Shown here: piece by piece, positions 24,384 through 36,724 of the stretch
Numbering within the stretch: the first letter of the stretch is position 1
How the letters are laid out: every line of letters starts with the position of its first letter
Assembly (NCBI GenBank): GCA_037903355.1
Contig: JBAJFE010000052.1
Coordinates: 124,001-188,000, forward strand
From: Trichuris trichiura
Lineage: Eukaryota; Nematoda; Enoplea; Trichinellida; Trichuridae
DNA: 64,000 nucleotides
Reading direction: 5' to 3'
Notes under the pieces: model-generated
The model's input: the letters and a program-made list of their open reading frames with translations, nothing else
What the model was told of the DNA's origin: nothing
Database searches by the model: none
Program-made: the position numbers and the translations under genes

Positions 24384-24820
24384 TCTAAGGATTGACGTAT
24401 GAATAATGTGCACTAGTAACGTGCAAGGTGTATAGCTGTTTAAAGGCCAGTGTTTTAAAGTGGGCCTTGTAGTTCTTTTCTCTTTGCCTGTCAGCAGTTC
24501 GAGCGGGTGTATCTAATTTTAGTTGAGCGAGCAACAATTCGAGCGGGTTACAATATTCGTCCATATTTCATTTATTTCCGCTCCTTTATCTCGGTATCTT
24601 TATAACCGGGATAGGGAAAGGAGCGGAAATAAATGAAATATGGACGAATATTGTAACCCGCTCGAATTGTTGCTCGCTCAACTAAAATTGGATACACCCG
24701 CTCGAACTGCTGACAGGCAAAGAGAAAAGAACTACAAGGCCCACTTTAAAACACTGGCCTTTAAACAGCTATACACCTTGCACGTTACTAGTGCACATTA
24801 TTCATACGTCAATCCTTAGA

Positions 24821-24859
24821 CCGCTGATGATGGATCAAGTTCGGACCTGAAAGCTACGG
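24821..24859 (+). ncRNA. hammerhead-like motif, right arm of complete foldback B
   Basis: Plus strand: CCG (24821-24823), CTGATGA (24824-24830), stem II region, GAA, AGCT, A, CGG. It is the mirror of the left-arm copy. Transcription of a whole element would place the motif and its complement in one hairpin. Confidence 0.5.
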
Positions 24860-25950
24860 ACAGTTTATTAATAAAAGTTTTTCAACGGGACATAGAAAAT
24901 CCGTACAAAAAGAAGCCAAAAAATGAAATTATTTGGTCCCGTACGAAGACACTATATCTTCAAAATAAAGCGCATAATACAAACTCTACGCTTCAGGGAT
25001 TACCAGGTCCCATCTTCAGTGAAAACGATCGCAGGTGTCTTCCTTCAGTTTAAAAGCTATTATGCGTCATAATACTAATAATAATCCCAATGACATTCGA
25101 GCAAGTCAGGGAAGCAATGGTAGTAAAGTATCCCGCTAACGATGGGCGCTTTTTGTTCCAGATAGTAGCTTAAAACAAAACTTCTACAGCATTAATACAA
25201 TCACATTAACATTGGATAAGGTAGGAAACGATTCAGCGACTTAATCAACTCAAGGTTTTACCAAAGCAAGGAACTTATTTACTATTTCACATTTGTTGAT
25301 ATCACAGTCAACTGATAGACTGCTCTTTACCACGAACGCCTCTGCAAAAAGCGCACTCAGTCTTCTTGGGCTCGAAGTATTAATCGCCGACAATAAACAC
25401 GCAGTCATGCTTGCTGGCTAATCACTTAGTTCGAAGAACTTGGTCAATTTTTGTCTGAATAAGAATAAGTCCATTTTGGTATAGGTTTCTGCCTGGCTTA
25501 TTTTTCTTTGAACATAAATGTTTTAGGTGTTTTGGCCGTGAACGCAACTGTAGTAACTTAGAGAGACAGGAGAGTGAACTTTACGTATTAACGTTAACAG
25601 GAAAGCTTAACCAAGCTCGTTAATGAATCTGTCTGGGCTGTCTGTCATTATTCCTTCAAAAGAGGAATTAAGTAACTGCTTTTCATCAGTAATAGCTATA
25701 TTGAAGCACACCTGAGTTTTATAGATTTTAAGTACTGGCTTCTAAAAAAGGTAAGACAGACATGCTAGTCATGCAATCGCATTCTTTACAATACTTTCAA
25801 TCAGTATCGCCGTAATACCCATACTCCGAAAGAAGTATTGTTATAGTAACGTAATATATAGCTACAAGAGGCACGTCGTTCTCACTAGGTGAATGAAAGG
25901 CTCTAGCCTTCTTGTTTTCACATTATCAAGGATACAACACGAAACTGAGT

Positions 25951-27383
25951 ATGGATTAAGCATAGAACATGTGGTCTGACGCTGAAAATGTGGTACATAC
26001 GACGCGAAAGCCTTAATATGTATGAAATTATTATCATTCAGTATAAAATCGCTCTGTTACATTAGCTTCCTAGACAGCGTTTTTTCAAAGAATGATGAAA
26101 ACATTGTTTCTCTGTTCAAGAACGCTTTCCAACAAAACAAAAGTGCTCTAATCATGAGAACATATTCCAGGTATTAACTATACAGAGAGGACTTCTAATT
26201 TTCAACTCTCCATTCAATGGATAAATTTTTATTCCATTTTTGCGCTGGAGAAGAGTTTCCGAAATAACGTTTTAAAATAGACGCAAAAATGTACTAAAGT
26301 CAGCTGACTAACGGGCCCAAAATATTTGCGTAACTGCAAATGGAAGCACTATTGGTCGTGTGCTTTGAAAAGACTGAACAGCTTCCCTGCATTCTTGGGA
26401 AGGCATGTCATTTGCAGTTTTGCTGATTTGTAGGCAACCTGATCTGGTTTGTAGAAAATACAACGTCACATTAACTCAAGCTTATCTGCCACGCTTAATC
26501 ATTCACAAAATGCAACCAAACTAACACTCATTGACAATTGTGCGAAAGTAAAAGGACGTGCCAGAAATTATTTGATGACTTCACCACAGGAGCATCTTTG
26601 AAGAGTTCCATGGGTTGTATGTAATTTGGATGCCAAGTAGCAGATGAGGCTGTAAAAAATTCGCTTAGAATAGCACTCAGCCTTCAGTCATTTGATTTAG
26701 CAGTGTGCAATTTTTCACCCAACATTTGCCCTTTTTTAAACGTATGTCAATAGATATGTAGCCTTAATGATTAGGAAAAGCAACCATCAATAGTTTAGTG
26801 GCTTCAACAATGCGTGGAACTGTGCATGGCATGAAACCTTTTAAATACTATCTATCTCTGAATTTACAGATCGGTGAAATCATTATTTGTCCTCTGTTGT
26901 AGTTCACAATTCGTTAAATGAAGGCATCAGAATGAAAGTCAATACTTCAAAGATATCATGGGTTCATTGCGAAGCCTTTTAGGGGAAACAGCACGACGCA
27001 AGACGAAGAAAAACTTATAAAACAAGCTACCCTTGAGAATTACAAACTTGATTAAACTTCTCGATATTACAGATGCCTTTAGCTACTCTTGATTTTCACC
27101 TGTAAGACTATTAGTTTGACTTAGACTTAGAATCAATTGATTTTAGCTTTTAATGCTCAATGCTCGAAGTAACCCTGCGAAAGGCCTACAGGCTATTGGA
27201 TGAGCAATTTATTAGCGAACAAAGCACTAGACTAAACGTCTAAGACAGGCAAAGCTTCTAGTCCAAATTTCTGCTCGTTAACGTCAAAAAAATCAACCCA
27301 TTTTGCAGAACGTAGGAAGCAATTAAACTTTGTCACGCCAAAAGCAATTGTAACACTTTTAAGAATTCTTTTTCTTTTTTCAG
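25951..27383. other. 1.4 kb, nothing recognised
   Basis: No open frame of 60 codons or more, no repeats of note. It begins exactly where the palindrome's symmetry ends. Confidence 0.5.
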
Positions 27384-27958
27384 ATGGGTTTCATCATTTC
27401 AACTTTTAAAAGCTGTTCGGCAACACTCAAGAAATACGCAGTTATTGATGCCCATATCCGATTTATGAATTATGGTATTGTCCTCCAGCAGCACAATACT
27501 GTTTATGCGCGTATGCGACGGAAGGTGAAAAAGATCCGACGGTACATGACAAGGAATCAGAGATGCTCTGAACGTGGGAAGTGTTCACATAAACACAGAG
27601 CAGTCGTAGCAAGCCCATGCAAGTCGAGAACTGGAAGAAAAATGATGACGGCTTAAAACGGAAAACTTTCAGCGACGGACTCATTCAGCGAAGATTTCTG
27701 ATGACGAAATAAGCTATAGAAAGCAGATATACCGGCTTAAAAGCAATGTTTATAACGTATAACAAAGCAGAACGTTTACAAAATGCTCTTGAACTACTTT
27801 TCAAACGTGCAAATCGCTTGCGCATGGAAGAGGAGCAACAGCAAAGTAATCGATTCAGCTTTTATTTTTCGTTAGAGAAAGATATTAGCAATAAGTTCAT
27901 TCAGGTTTGCTCTGACAGAAGTACACCTAAAGCTAATAACACAAGAAGAATAGCTTGA
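27384..27958 (+). pseudogene. coding-like stretch in three frames, unknown gene or remnant
   Basis: Protein-like segments follow each other in different frames: a basic region (about 27515-27580, KVKKIRRYMTRNQ), then KISDDEISYRKQIYRLKS (about 27691-27745), then a helical, glutamate/glutamine-rich segment (LELLFKRANRLRMEEEQQQ, about 27790-27850) running to a stop at 27958. A TTTCTTTTTTTCAG just before 27384 looks like a splice acceptor, and AACTTTCAG at about 27671 could be another. No consistent exon chain joins all pieces. It could be a real small gene with introns I failed to place, or a frameshifted remnant. No family recognised. Confidence 0.25.
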
Positions 27959-30900
27959 ATTAATAATGAGGCTGTAATTTGTTAAATATATTATATCGAA
28001 TCTGTTCTAGCATTCAGTCGAATTAAATGTTTTTTCTTCATTGACTTTTCCCCGTTGTTACTTCATCTGTTACTATTTTTTAACATGCTATTCATCTTTG
28101 AGAAACAATATTAAACCTTATTTTGTTTCCACAGATTGCTGAAATTCCTTATAAGTCATATGCTGGGTTTTGGCCTGATTAATGATGAAATTTGGATGAA
28201 TAAAAGTTCAAATGAGGGTGCATAATTTCATGACTCTGACTTCACAGAACCGCTAGAAATACTGCGCATCCTACAGATGATTGAGAATCCTCGCGGTAAA
28301 GGAAGGCATCGTCTGAAAAGCATTCGATTCTGAAAGAACGCACTTTGCTTTCTTGATGCAGCCGGGTAAACGCAAACTTAAATGCACCCTGGCCTACCTT
28401 AGTCGTTTGAAAAAAAGATTTCCTAAAAGTTCGAAATCAACGGATCCATTCAAGCCTAAGCCATGTGAATCTAAGTTTTGTGGATATGTTGCACAACACA
28501 AATGATAATGCAAAAGCGAGAGAGTAAACTATTAAGCTGAGCCAAAGGAGCTAATATTTTTATAAATAAAGCGTTAAAAACTGAATGTAATGGCGTCATG
28601 TAGTAATATGCCTGTTTGCACGAATCTTAAAATGGTTAATCGTACCTCAAACTGTCATCGTGATTTTTAAGGTGACAGTTCTGTAGGCATTCTTTATTCG
28701 TGTGACGCAGTTTGGTTTTCTTAACAATAAAAGCACTTCTACTAATTTTATTTTATTACTACACGCTACTGTCATTTTTACCAAAATTTTATTAAAATAG
28801 TAAGCATGTACGGATGATATTCACACGTCTAATAATAACTGTCTGCCTGATTCACTGTTTAAGCACTCATTTCTTAAACTAAAAGCATAGCTTATTCTCG
28901 TTGACGTTAAGGCGGGCCAAAACAAAACGAGTGGAAATAGTACAAATGGGTCACCAAGAAACCTAATTTTTTAATGCCACATAAAAGGAAGCCGCCAACT
29001 CCAGTGACCTAACGCAGATTTCTTCATCTTCTGACAATACGTATGTCCGAATGTACAAGTTCGTAAATTTCTTCTTTCAACATTTACGAATTTTAAAAAG
29101 CCTTAAGTTCTGACAAACTCTGCACCATTATATTATATGACAAAGTTAAACCCACTGAATGCAGATTTGCCAGTTTTGTAAAGTGAATCATCGACTTTTT
29201 GTGTTTAAATTTTTAGGTGCTTATAACCTTCCCAAAATGCAGACACATGAATTTAGCAATTCCATTTTAGGACTGAGTCATGCTGCACTTTCACGGTCAA
29301 TAATGCATGAAAACGATTATTCGCGGTACGGAGAACATAAGTTGAATTAAAACAAGTTCGCGCTTTAAGGCATACAGCTCCCAATCGGACTAAACGCATG
29401 CAACAATAAAACAGTTGCTACTGTCCGCATTGATAATAAAAGACCAAATTCACCAACTGCGGGATACTTCCCGCTTCACAGCTTATTTCAAAAAAGGCCC
29501 TAATATTGTTACTGTTATAATTACTGGATACTGACTATCTGAGAAAATCTCAGGAGGTGAATCACAATGTGAGTCGTCAGGTTCGTTTGCTATAAAATGC
29601 TATCAGCAAATTGTTCAGTCGAGTGCTCAGCTCTTCATTTGGATGCTTTGCATTTCCATTGTGAACTTTACTTTGGTCGATCTACACTCCACCACTTGCA
29701 GCAGTGGGGTGGATACCAGAGAAATTGGTTATCGTTCAATCGAACTTTGTTATTTTTTGTTCAGCTAAGTAAGTGCACTTTACAGCGGGGTACCAGGTTC
29801 ACTCAAGGTCTTGCCATTCACGTGTCTAAGAATAGTCACGGATTTTTTAAAAGAAAACTCATAAATTTTCGCGAAACGCAACTTTCAACATAAGAACTTG
29901 CACCATAAAGAAATGCGCAGACAAATAGACGCAGTTGCATGATTTCAATGCTACGTGTCAAGGTTATGAAATGCGTCAAATAGTCACATCCGAAAGCTAT
30001 CATTGCCATAAAATGAAACAAACGATGCGGGAAAGCGATGACCCACAATTTAGCAAACACTGAAAACAAACGTTAAACTGATCTTCCTCTTCTCTCTCCC
30101 TCTCTCTCTCTCCAGGTTTCGATCCTCTACAGCAAACAAAAAATTCTCGTTCCTTCAACTTATTATAACATATTCGAAACTTCGTTTATCTTTTTACATT
30201 TCGAGAAATGAAACAGAAGAACGTATGCGTTCTTAAGGCAATATTAATGAGACTAAAAATGTGAAGCGTGATAACGACTGAAAGAAACCACAATGTAACC
30301 ATTTATTTTATGAGCAAAGCGACGTCTTAATAAAAATTATTAAGTTTTCCAAAAAGTTCAGACCGCCCACGAACATTTAGAAGGCGAAACTACAGAAGTC
30401 CCAAAAGTTTCTTAATTTCAACGCGTAAAAAACGATTTCAACCATTAGGTAAAACTGCAAGATATTAACACGGTAATGAAACTCAGAAAACAAAATGGCA
30501 CAAGCTTAGATTTTGCTCTGTCCAACTGCTACTAGTTAGTATGAATTTAAGTTTTTGGTCTTTGCCAGTTCGCATTAGACAGAAATCATATCGAACCTAC
30601 AATTGGAATTTTCTTGAAACATTAACACGAAGAAAATAGTGATCACAATCTTGATGCGGAAACAGGGTTATATTTCCTCTGCGACTTAATAGTTAAATGA
30701 AAAAGGTGTTTCCGCTTTAACATAGCATTTATCTACTAGCATAAAAGTAGTATGAACGCAGAATTTGAAAAGTTATTAGAGCTAGTTCCCGAAAATTCCG
30801 GATGGTAGTTTCAGCGGTTACGTTCCTCATGGGCACATAATCGAAATGTCAAAGAATACTTGCTCCATTGGCTGGAAAGTAAGGGGACTAGTTAACGTAA

Positions 30901-32656
30901 ATTGGTTTCAGCAGGCTCCTAATAGCCCATTATTATGCTCCCTGTGGGCACAGTTTTCAGATCGCTTTGCAGCACCATCATCCAATGTATGTTATCGCAA
31001 GAGTGAAATGAAATAGTGGTTTGTAGATCTCCAGCGGAAAACCATTATAGCAAAAGTAATAGAACCACTTTCCATAGTACAGAAGAGAAAGGAATGTTTC
31101 TACCAATTCAATGCCACTGGTGCTCTGTGAGCAAATATGAACTGTAGAAATATTAATATATTAATGGTCTTTAACGCATAGAACTGCTCCCAGTAACAAA
31201 AAATATTTACTATAAATAAAATAAAATACAGTTTATATAAAAGACTGCTCTTAAGGTAATTGCTGAGAGGCAGCTGTGATAAACTTTCAAATGGTAAAAC
31301 CAGCTGCAAAACGTTTTTAAAAAGAAGGCTGGCCACATTCACCTATGGAGTATATCTGCCATGTAACTGGCGAGAAAACATATTCAGCAGAAGCACTTAA
31401 TCTGCACTGAGATTAATTCACTGATAAATGCCATATATAAAGGCATATAGGACAGGGATAGCCTAAAAGCTAGTTTTCTTGGCATGCGTAAACGTCATTC
31501 ATATTCGATGAATTCTCTATTTCATGCTAACTCAAATTCAAATAACATTAGAATCAAAATGCGCGTCACCGATCAGGAAAGCCGACTGCCCGTAAATGAA
31601 ACCCTATTAACTTCACCTACTTGTCCAAGCGAAAATAATTAAGAAAAGCGACGTAATTCAAGAAATCACAAAAGCCTTGGTGACAGTATCAAAGTGTACA
31701 GCAGTTTTCTGTTTTGGGATCGAATTAATTGTTTTACGAAGTCGTCTTATAAACAGCTGTATTTCCTATGTTTTCCCAAAAAGTCATTTGGAAAACTAGA
31801 AACGGCGTCAAGGCAGGAGAATAAAGTCGTTTATTCTTTGTCTTGAAGGGGTTCCTGAGCTGTTGTTATGGGCTCATTACGGCTTCATTAAAACTGCACG
31901 CTGGTGCTTTATTGTGTGAGAAGCATTGGATGAGAAAACCTGCGTGTTATTTCTTCATTTCAAACAAGTAGGTATGCCTAATAATTTGCACTGAAAAAAG
32001 CACGCTGCTGAATTCCACAGTCGACGTGCAGAAGCAGTCCAGTCTTTCTTACTTAACCCTAATTTCTGAAACACTACTAATCCTCGGCAAATTGTACGTA
32101 TTACGCTTTTTGTCTGATGCATTTGTTTCCAGCGCCTAATTCCAGTTTGTCGGCCGTAATTCTAAATTTCTTAGTCGCCTCTGTATCAGCAGGTTGCTGA
32201 ATCAAAGTCTAATTAAATCTCATTTCAAAGTAGAGTAGGGTCATCAAAAGAAAGTGCAACAATTAGCTGCCGTTGAATTCGGGTCGCTAACAAATCATGG
32301 AGCACAGGTTGCACCATTCGCCGGCCATCAGCCATTTGTGGAGTATAGAGCAGCTGTCTTAGATCGTCAGGTCACCTGCAACTGATCGTCTTAATGTCCG
32401 GAACGTCACCGCTTTCCAACCGGTCAGTTAACTGTTACGCGTCGAAGTGACCAAATCGCGGTGATAGTCATGTCACGCTGTTTAAAAACGTTAAACTATC
32501 TGATTCTACTCATACACAAAGTACAGTTGAACGGTCGAACATGCATTTCCATGCATAACTGTTTGCTGGCTGTCAATAAACGGCACTCCGCCTATTTTGG
32601 TGACTTTTGCGGACAGTAACGTTTATCTGATCATTTTCAGCATGATGTACAAAGGA
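27959..32656. other. 4.7 kb gene-poor region
   Basis: AT-rich, with only short frames such as 29597-29893 (98 codons) and no motif. It holds a CT-rich microsatellite at 30083-30113. The last few hundred bases should contain the promoter of the collagen at 32657. TTTTCAG at about 32634-32640, 16 bases before the collagen start, could serve as a cis- or trans-splice acceptor. Confidence 0.5.
30083..30113. repeat. CT-rich microsatellite
   Basis: Imperfect CT dinucleotide run with CTCCC interruptions, about 30 bases. Confidence 0.85.
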
Positions 32657-35157
32657 ATGGATCCCAACCGAGAACACGCCTACCGAATTGTGGCCTATAC
32701 TTCATCCATCTTTAGCGTTCTGGCAATAATCACCATAGCTACGAGTTTTCCGTTCATGTACAATTACGTTTGGAATATGCAACAAAAGCTGAGCGAAGAC
32801 TCTGCCTCCTGCCGAGTAAGCGGAAGATTAATGTTGACGGACAAGTACGGGTTGCGGTTTAATTGTCAGGAATCACATCGGATGCTTAGCAAGAACGTGT
32901 TGCGACTAAAGTTTTTGCATGCTTCTTACAATCGAACGAAACGGCAAGGATACCAAGTTCAAAGTCCTTCTTGGGGACAATATGGTGGAGTTGAAACCTC
33001 ACCTTCAAGCTCCTATGGTCAGGTAGATCAGGGAATGCAGGGAGCAGCTGGCTCATCAGGTTTGAATACCGTTAGCGAGGCCCTTAAATTTTGGAAGGCG
33101 CTGGTTTCTTTCAGGATGTTGCACCAGAGGTTTGCCAGGTCCAGCTGGAAGGCCAGGAAGAAATGGAGAACACGGAAGACCAGGAGCTCCTGGGAAACCA
33201 GGCATGCCAGGTCAACCAGTCGCGGACTGTGAAGAGAAAACTAAAGCCCCTTGTCCGGTATTTCAAAATTTCTGCTAACTGACGATATTTTCTGGCAAAA
33301 GTACATTCCAGCAATGTCCTTCAGGTCCTCCAGGACCGGCAGGACCGCCTGGACTTAGAGGTAATTGCTAACTTTTAAATATCCTAATGAAACAAAAAGT
33401 AATGATTCAGTAGGTTGATTTTAACGTTTAACCGGATAAAAGGAGTCTAAAGAAAACTAATTTAATTGAGAACCACATAAATTAAAATCTGCTGGCATAA
33501 ATTGTGCGCAAGAAGGATCTTGGGCAAAAACGTCCTGCTCAGAAAATGACAGCTACCTATCACTTTAACACTTTCAGTAAGTATACCAGATGATATTTGT
33601 AAGCTATTCACGGCATACTGAAACAACAAAACTCTTGCGGCTGATATGGCTCATCGCTTTTGGAATTACAACAAACATGTTAGAGTTCAAACAAAAACAG
33701 AGAAAATTTTCGATGATGTTAGATTTTTAATTGCTAGCCAGCAAAGCGTGAGTATGCCTATTCATATCGAATGTCCTGTCTTTTCGCCTAAAAACAGTGC
33801 GCACAAAACAGAATCTGGTTCAATGATTTAAAGTCACCAATAATAGTACGGTTTTTCCTAAAGATACGCTCTGAATGGAAACCAAAATCAAGATATAGTC
33901 TTTTTCATTAATCTTAAGACTGCTATCAAAAGAACCAAAACTATGTCGATAGTGTGTTTCAAAATAATGAGCTCCAGACTAGTGGTAACCAAGAGACTGC
34001 GGTGAGAATGCCATAAAAACTGAATAGTCCATTCGCGTTGTCATTAGCAATGTTCCTGGCGTTTCCATTCTTCAAATTCATTAACGCACGCTAAACCGCA
34101 CGGCCTGTCACGTTGTTAAATAAAGGAGCAGGCTAATATCCCTTACACAATAAAAGGCAAAATTCAACCTGCCGGTCTGATAATTTAAAAAACTCTATGC
34201 TTGCTGGATTAATTAGTTTCCTTCCTTTATGTTCACTACGTTCTGCAGAAGGTCAGCGCGTAAATATCTAGAAGTTCTGACTGCTTATGAATTTAACTCC
34301 GCCGTTTACTTGAAATTAAAATGCATTGTACCCTGCCACGCTGATATGAGTGCAAGCGAATCAACAAAGATGTCAGGTTTTCATCAACAATTCCCACTAG
34401 GGCGTGCAGAGGCTATTGTAAATCCGATTACAGAAGAAATTTATTACTAACATGCTAACTCCTATAATAACAGCCCTACAGATAATGCCTAATCAAATGG
34501 TTGAGAACCATCAGCCTGCACTGGGAAACATGTTGGAAATTTTTAGGAGACTCTGGACTACCTGGAACAGACGGAACAGACGGATGCGATGGTTCGCCAG
34601 GACAACCAGGTAGGTTTGGGCAATGAAAAAAGTAGAAACGGAACAACTAACATAATGCAAACATAGGATCCGCTGGACTACCAGGTACACCTGGAACACC
34701 TGGTCTTGATGGCCAAACTGGAGAACCAGGACGTCCAGCTCCGTTCTCTCCTGTGTCCCATGGTAAAACATTGTCACAGCGCGTCGCAATGCCTGACAAA
34801 AGTGTTTCAGGAGAATGTGGTGATCCTGGCCCGGTAGGTCCCGCTGGACCTTCTGGTCCACCTGGCGAAGATGCTAATAATGGGCCACCAGGATATGAAG
34901 GGCCGAAAGGACCGAGAGGACCTCCAGGTTTTCCAGGGCCAGCAGGTAGAGCAGGTAAGTTGCCCTGGCATGTTTTAATAACAGAGAAGATAACGCGCAA
35001 TCGTTTAGGTCCTCAAGGTAACCAGGGATCGCAAGGAGGTCCTGGTCAGCCTGGAATATGTCCCACTTATTGTGCCAATGATGGAGGAGTCTTCCACGCC
35101 CCAGCTCCCCCAAGCTATGGGCTCAAGCGCAGGAGAGTCAGGACATACCAAAAATAA
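32657..35157 (+). CDS. cuticle collagen, CPTYCA-DGG group, basic C-terminus (8 exons, 330 aa)
   Basis: Exons 32657-32815, 32870-33059, 33115-33257, 33312-33360, 34547-34609, 34667-34762, 34811-34954 and 35009-35157; phases close to 330 residues. The start MDPNREHAYR was chosen because the paralogues begin the same way (Mx-x-x-x-x-AYR) directly before the membrane segment; in-frame Met codons upstream are not needed. RTKRQGYQ is the processing site, followed by GCCTRG, a split CPQC knot, and Gly-X-Y blocks with the shared interruption GEPGRPAPFSPVSHG. The tail ICPTYCANDGGVFH is extended by about 20 residues rich in Arg and Lys (LKRRRVRTYQK), absent from the paralogues. Intron 4 is 1.19 kb; all others are 48-57 nt. 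Exon sizes 159, 49, 63, 96 and 144 equal those of the gene at 12441. Secreted structural cuticle collagen is the expected role. Confidence 0.94.
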
Positions 35158-35879
35158 GAAATGGTAAAGGACAAACGAAAAGATTAATTAACCTTAACAT
35201 TTCGAAGTTCTCTCTGAGTTGTTGTGACGATGACAAATTTCTTAAATTGAGTTCTCAAGTGATCAATAAACTTTTCCGTTTTTGACAGCCAAATATTACG
35301 TGCGAATGCTGAAGCTGCACAGTTAGACCAACAATACCTAAGATAGTCATATGTTCGCGTATTTTTTGAAACTTACTGAATCTTTCGTATCCATCAATAG
35401 TTGCGCAGCGGTTTTCTGTGAGAAAGTTGGTACATTAAAGAAATTAGAGCAGCTTCATACCTTTAATAAACAACCTAGTAACAAATTCATTCGCAAAATG
35501 CAATTCATAGAAAGTAAGGCTCTCTAAATGGATCTCATATGCAAATACACAATAGCACAGAAAGGTGACCTACAAGCTATGAACAAATAGAGAGGCGACC
35601 GTTGCCGCAATGAGCTCAGTCTTTGGCTTGGCGTAAAGATGAGATGACCAAGATTCCAAATATGCTGGAAGATTCGCAAGAACGTCACTCCTCCGGAAGC
35701 TTGGACTCGGAAGGCGGCATGGCTGAGACAGCTCTGGTTGAGGTGACTTTTACATTCTTCCCAAAGTAAATCAAAGTTCAGAACACTACCGGACTGGTTA
35801 AGAATGACAGACTCTCATAACTGACCGGTAAATATGAATTAAGACTGAACGCAAGGAGCAATCCCCTCTTCCCACAAGG
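35158..35879. other. intergenic region between collagen and MARCH ligase genes
   Basis: 720 bases with the collagen poly(A) signal at 35265 and then AT-rich sequence that should hold the promoter of the downstream gene. No coding signal. Confidence 0.55.
35265..35270 (+). terminator. poly(A) signal of the collagen gene at 32657-35157
   Basis: AATAAA 108 bases after the stop codon, a normal distance for 3' end formation. Confidence 0.55.
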
Positions 35880-36724
35880 ATGAAGAACTCTAATGAACAA
35901 TGCAGTACTACAGCGGAACAACATGCAAATGACCAATCAGTACCAGAAAGGTGCAACATTGTTATACGCAGATAATTAGTAACTGAGTTTCTGAGCGTAT
36001 TTAGGAATATTTACGATGGTATAGCAGTGTGTCGTATATGTCACGGCAGTGAGCTGTCCAGTCCGACAAAAGGTGTTCCTTTACTTTCGCTTTGCAAATG
36101 CCGTGGAACGATGGGCTTATGCCATCAACAGTGCCTTGAAACTTGGCTGTCTTCAGCAAACACCAATGCGTGTGAAATTTGTAAATTTCAGTATGTTACT
36201 GAGCAAGAACCAAAGCCAATAACAGAGGTACGCGCTACTCGACGGATATTGCATAATCGGTAGGCAGAAATAAGTTTTAGTTTTTATTGCACCCAGGAAG
36301 CGTATCTGCCAAAAGAAACCTCGTCAGCGACTTTATATGCTTCCTTATTCTTACGCCGCTGGCAATATCTAGTACTTGGCTTTGCGTGTCTGGCGCGCTA
36401 TACTATGCTCGTTTGGGATTTCAGCATGTCGAAGTGCCTGGGCTAATTTGCCTGGCTGCATTTTTGATAGTTACCTACTGCATTTGGTTTACGGTAAGCG
36501 CTCTAACTATTTTAGCCCCTGTAAATTCTATTTAGATAACTTTGCGATATCATGTAAAATTGTGGCAGGAATGGAAGAAACAAAATCACACGGTTCACGT
36601 GAAAGTGAGCAGCAAAGACTCCTTCTCACGGCTATCTTTGAACAGCTCGTTAAATCGTTCCGATGGTGCACATAACACTGATCAAAACAACAATTACATA
36701 ATTGATGTAAGTAAGACTGCCTAA
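35880..36724 (+). CDS. MARCH2/3-like RING-CH E3 ubiquitin ligase (4 exons, 231 aa)
   Basis: Exons 35880-35950, 36005-36227, 36281-36493 and 36536-36724; introns of 54, 53 and 42 nt; phases close. Residues about 33-80 form a C4HC3 RING-CH (RINGv) domain: CRICHG, CKCRGTMG, CHQQCLETWLSS and CEICKFQY supply the metal ligands. The next part aligns without gaps with vertebrate MARCH2/3 as I remember them (KPITEFLLHPG, CFLILTPLAISS). Two membrane segments follow, then RYHVKLWQEWKKQN before a Ser/Asn-rich tail. Family members sit in endosomal and ER/Golgi membranes and ubiquitylate membrane proteins to control their traffic; the RING recruits an E2. The length is close to the 246-253 residues of the human proteins. 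The first exon is short and non-conserved; its start codon is inferred from phase alone. Confidence 0.92.

Larger units (their letters stand above)
24283..24921. mobile_element. foldback element B, complete copy (639 bp)
   Basis: Arms of about 305 bases with an unpaired centre containing TATCTTTATAACCG. Outer ends read TTTTGGCTTCTTTTTGTACGG and its reverse complement. It is the complete version of the truncated copy at 22856-23256 and sits at the axis of the 2.7 kb palindrome. The outer part of each arm has hammerhead-like motifs (24345-24383 minus, 24821-24859 plus), an AATAAA-type stretch, and CAACGGGA; this layout matches foldback A, so both belong to one PLE-derived family. Confidence 0.88.
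23254..25950. repeat. 2.7 kb near-perfect palindrome
   Basis: From ACTCAGTTTCG (23254) to CGAAACTGAGT (25950) the two halves are reverse complements about an axis at 24602, with an unpaired centre of about 30 bases. Several stretches compared by eye over the 1.34 kb arms matched without a difference. The inner 0.3 kb of each arm is the complete foldback element B; the outer 1 kb of each arm is non-coding and otherwise unique here. The mirror symmetry ends abruptly at both outer edges. It may be a very recent inverted duplication or an assembly/read artefact (unsplit hairpin). Confidence 0.92.

Noticed and set aside
34511..35000. Overlapping minus-strand frames of 116 and 117 codons
   Set aside because: Antisense of the collagen exons at 34547-34954; no independent start or motif.
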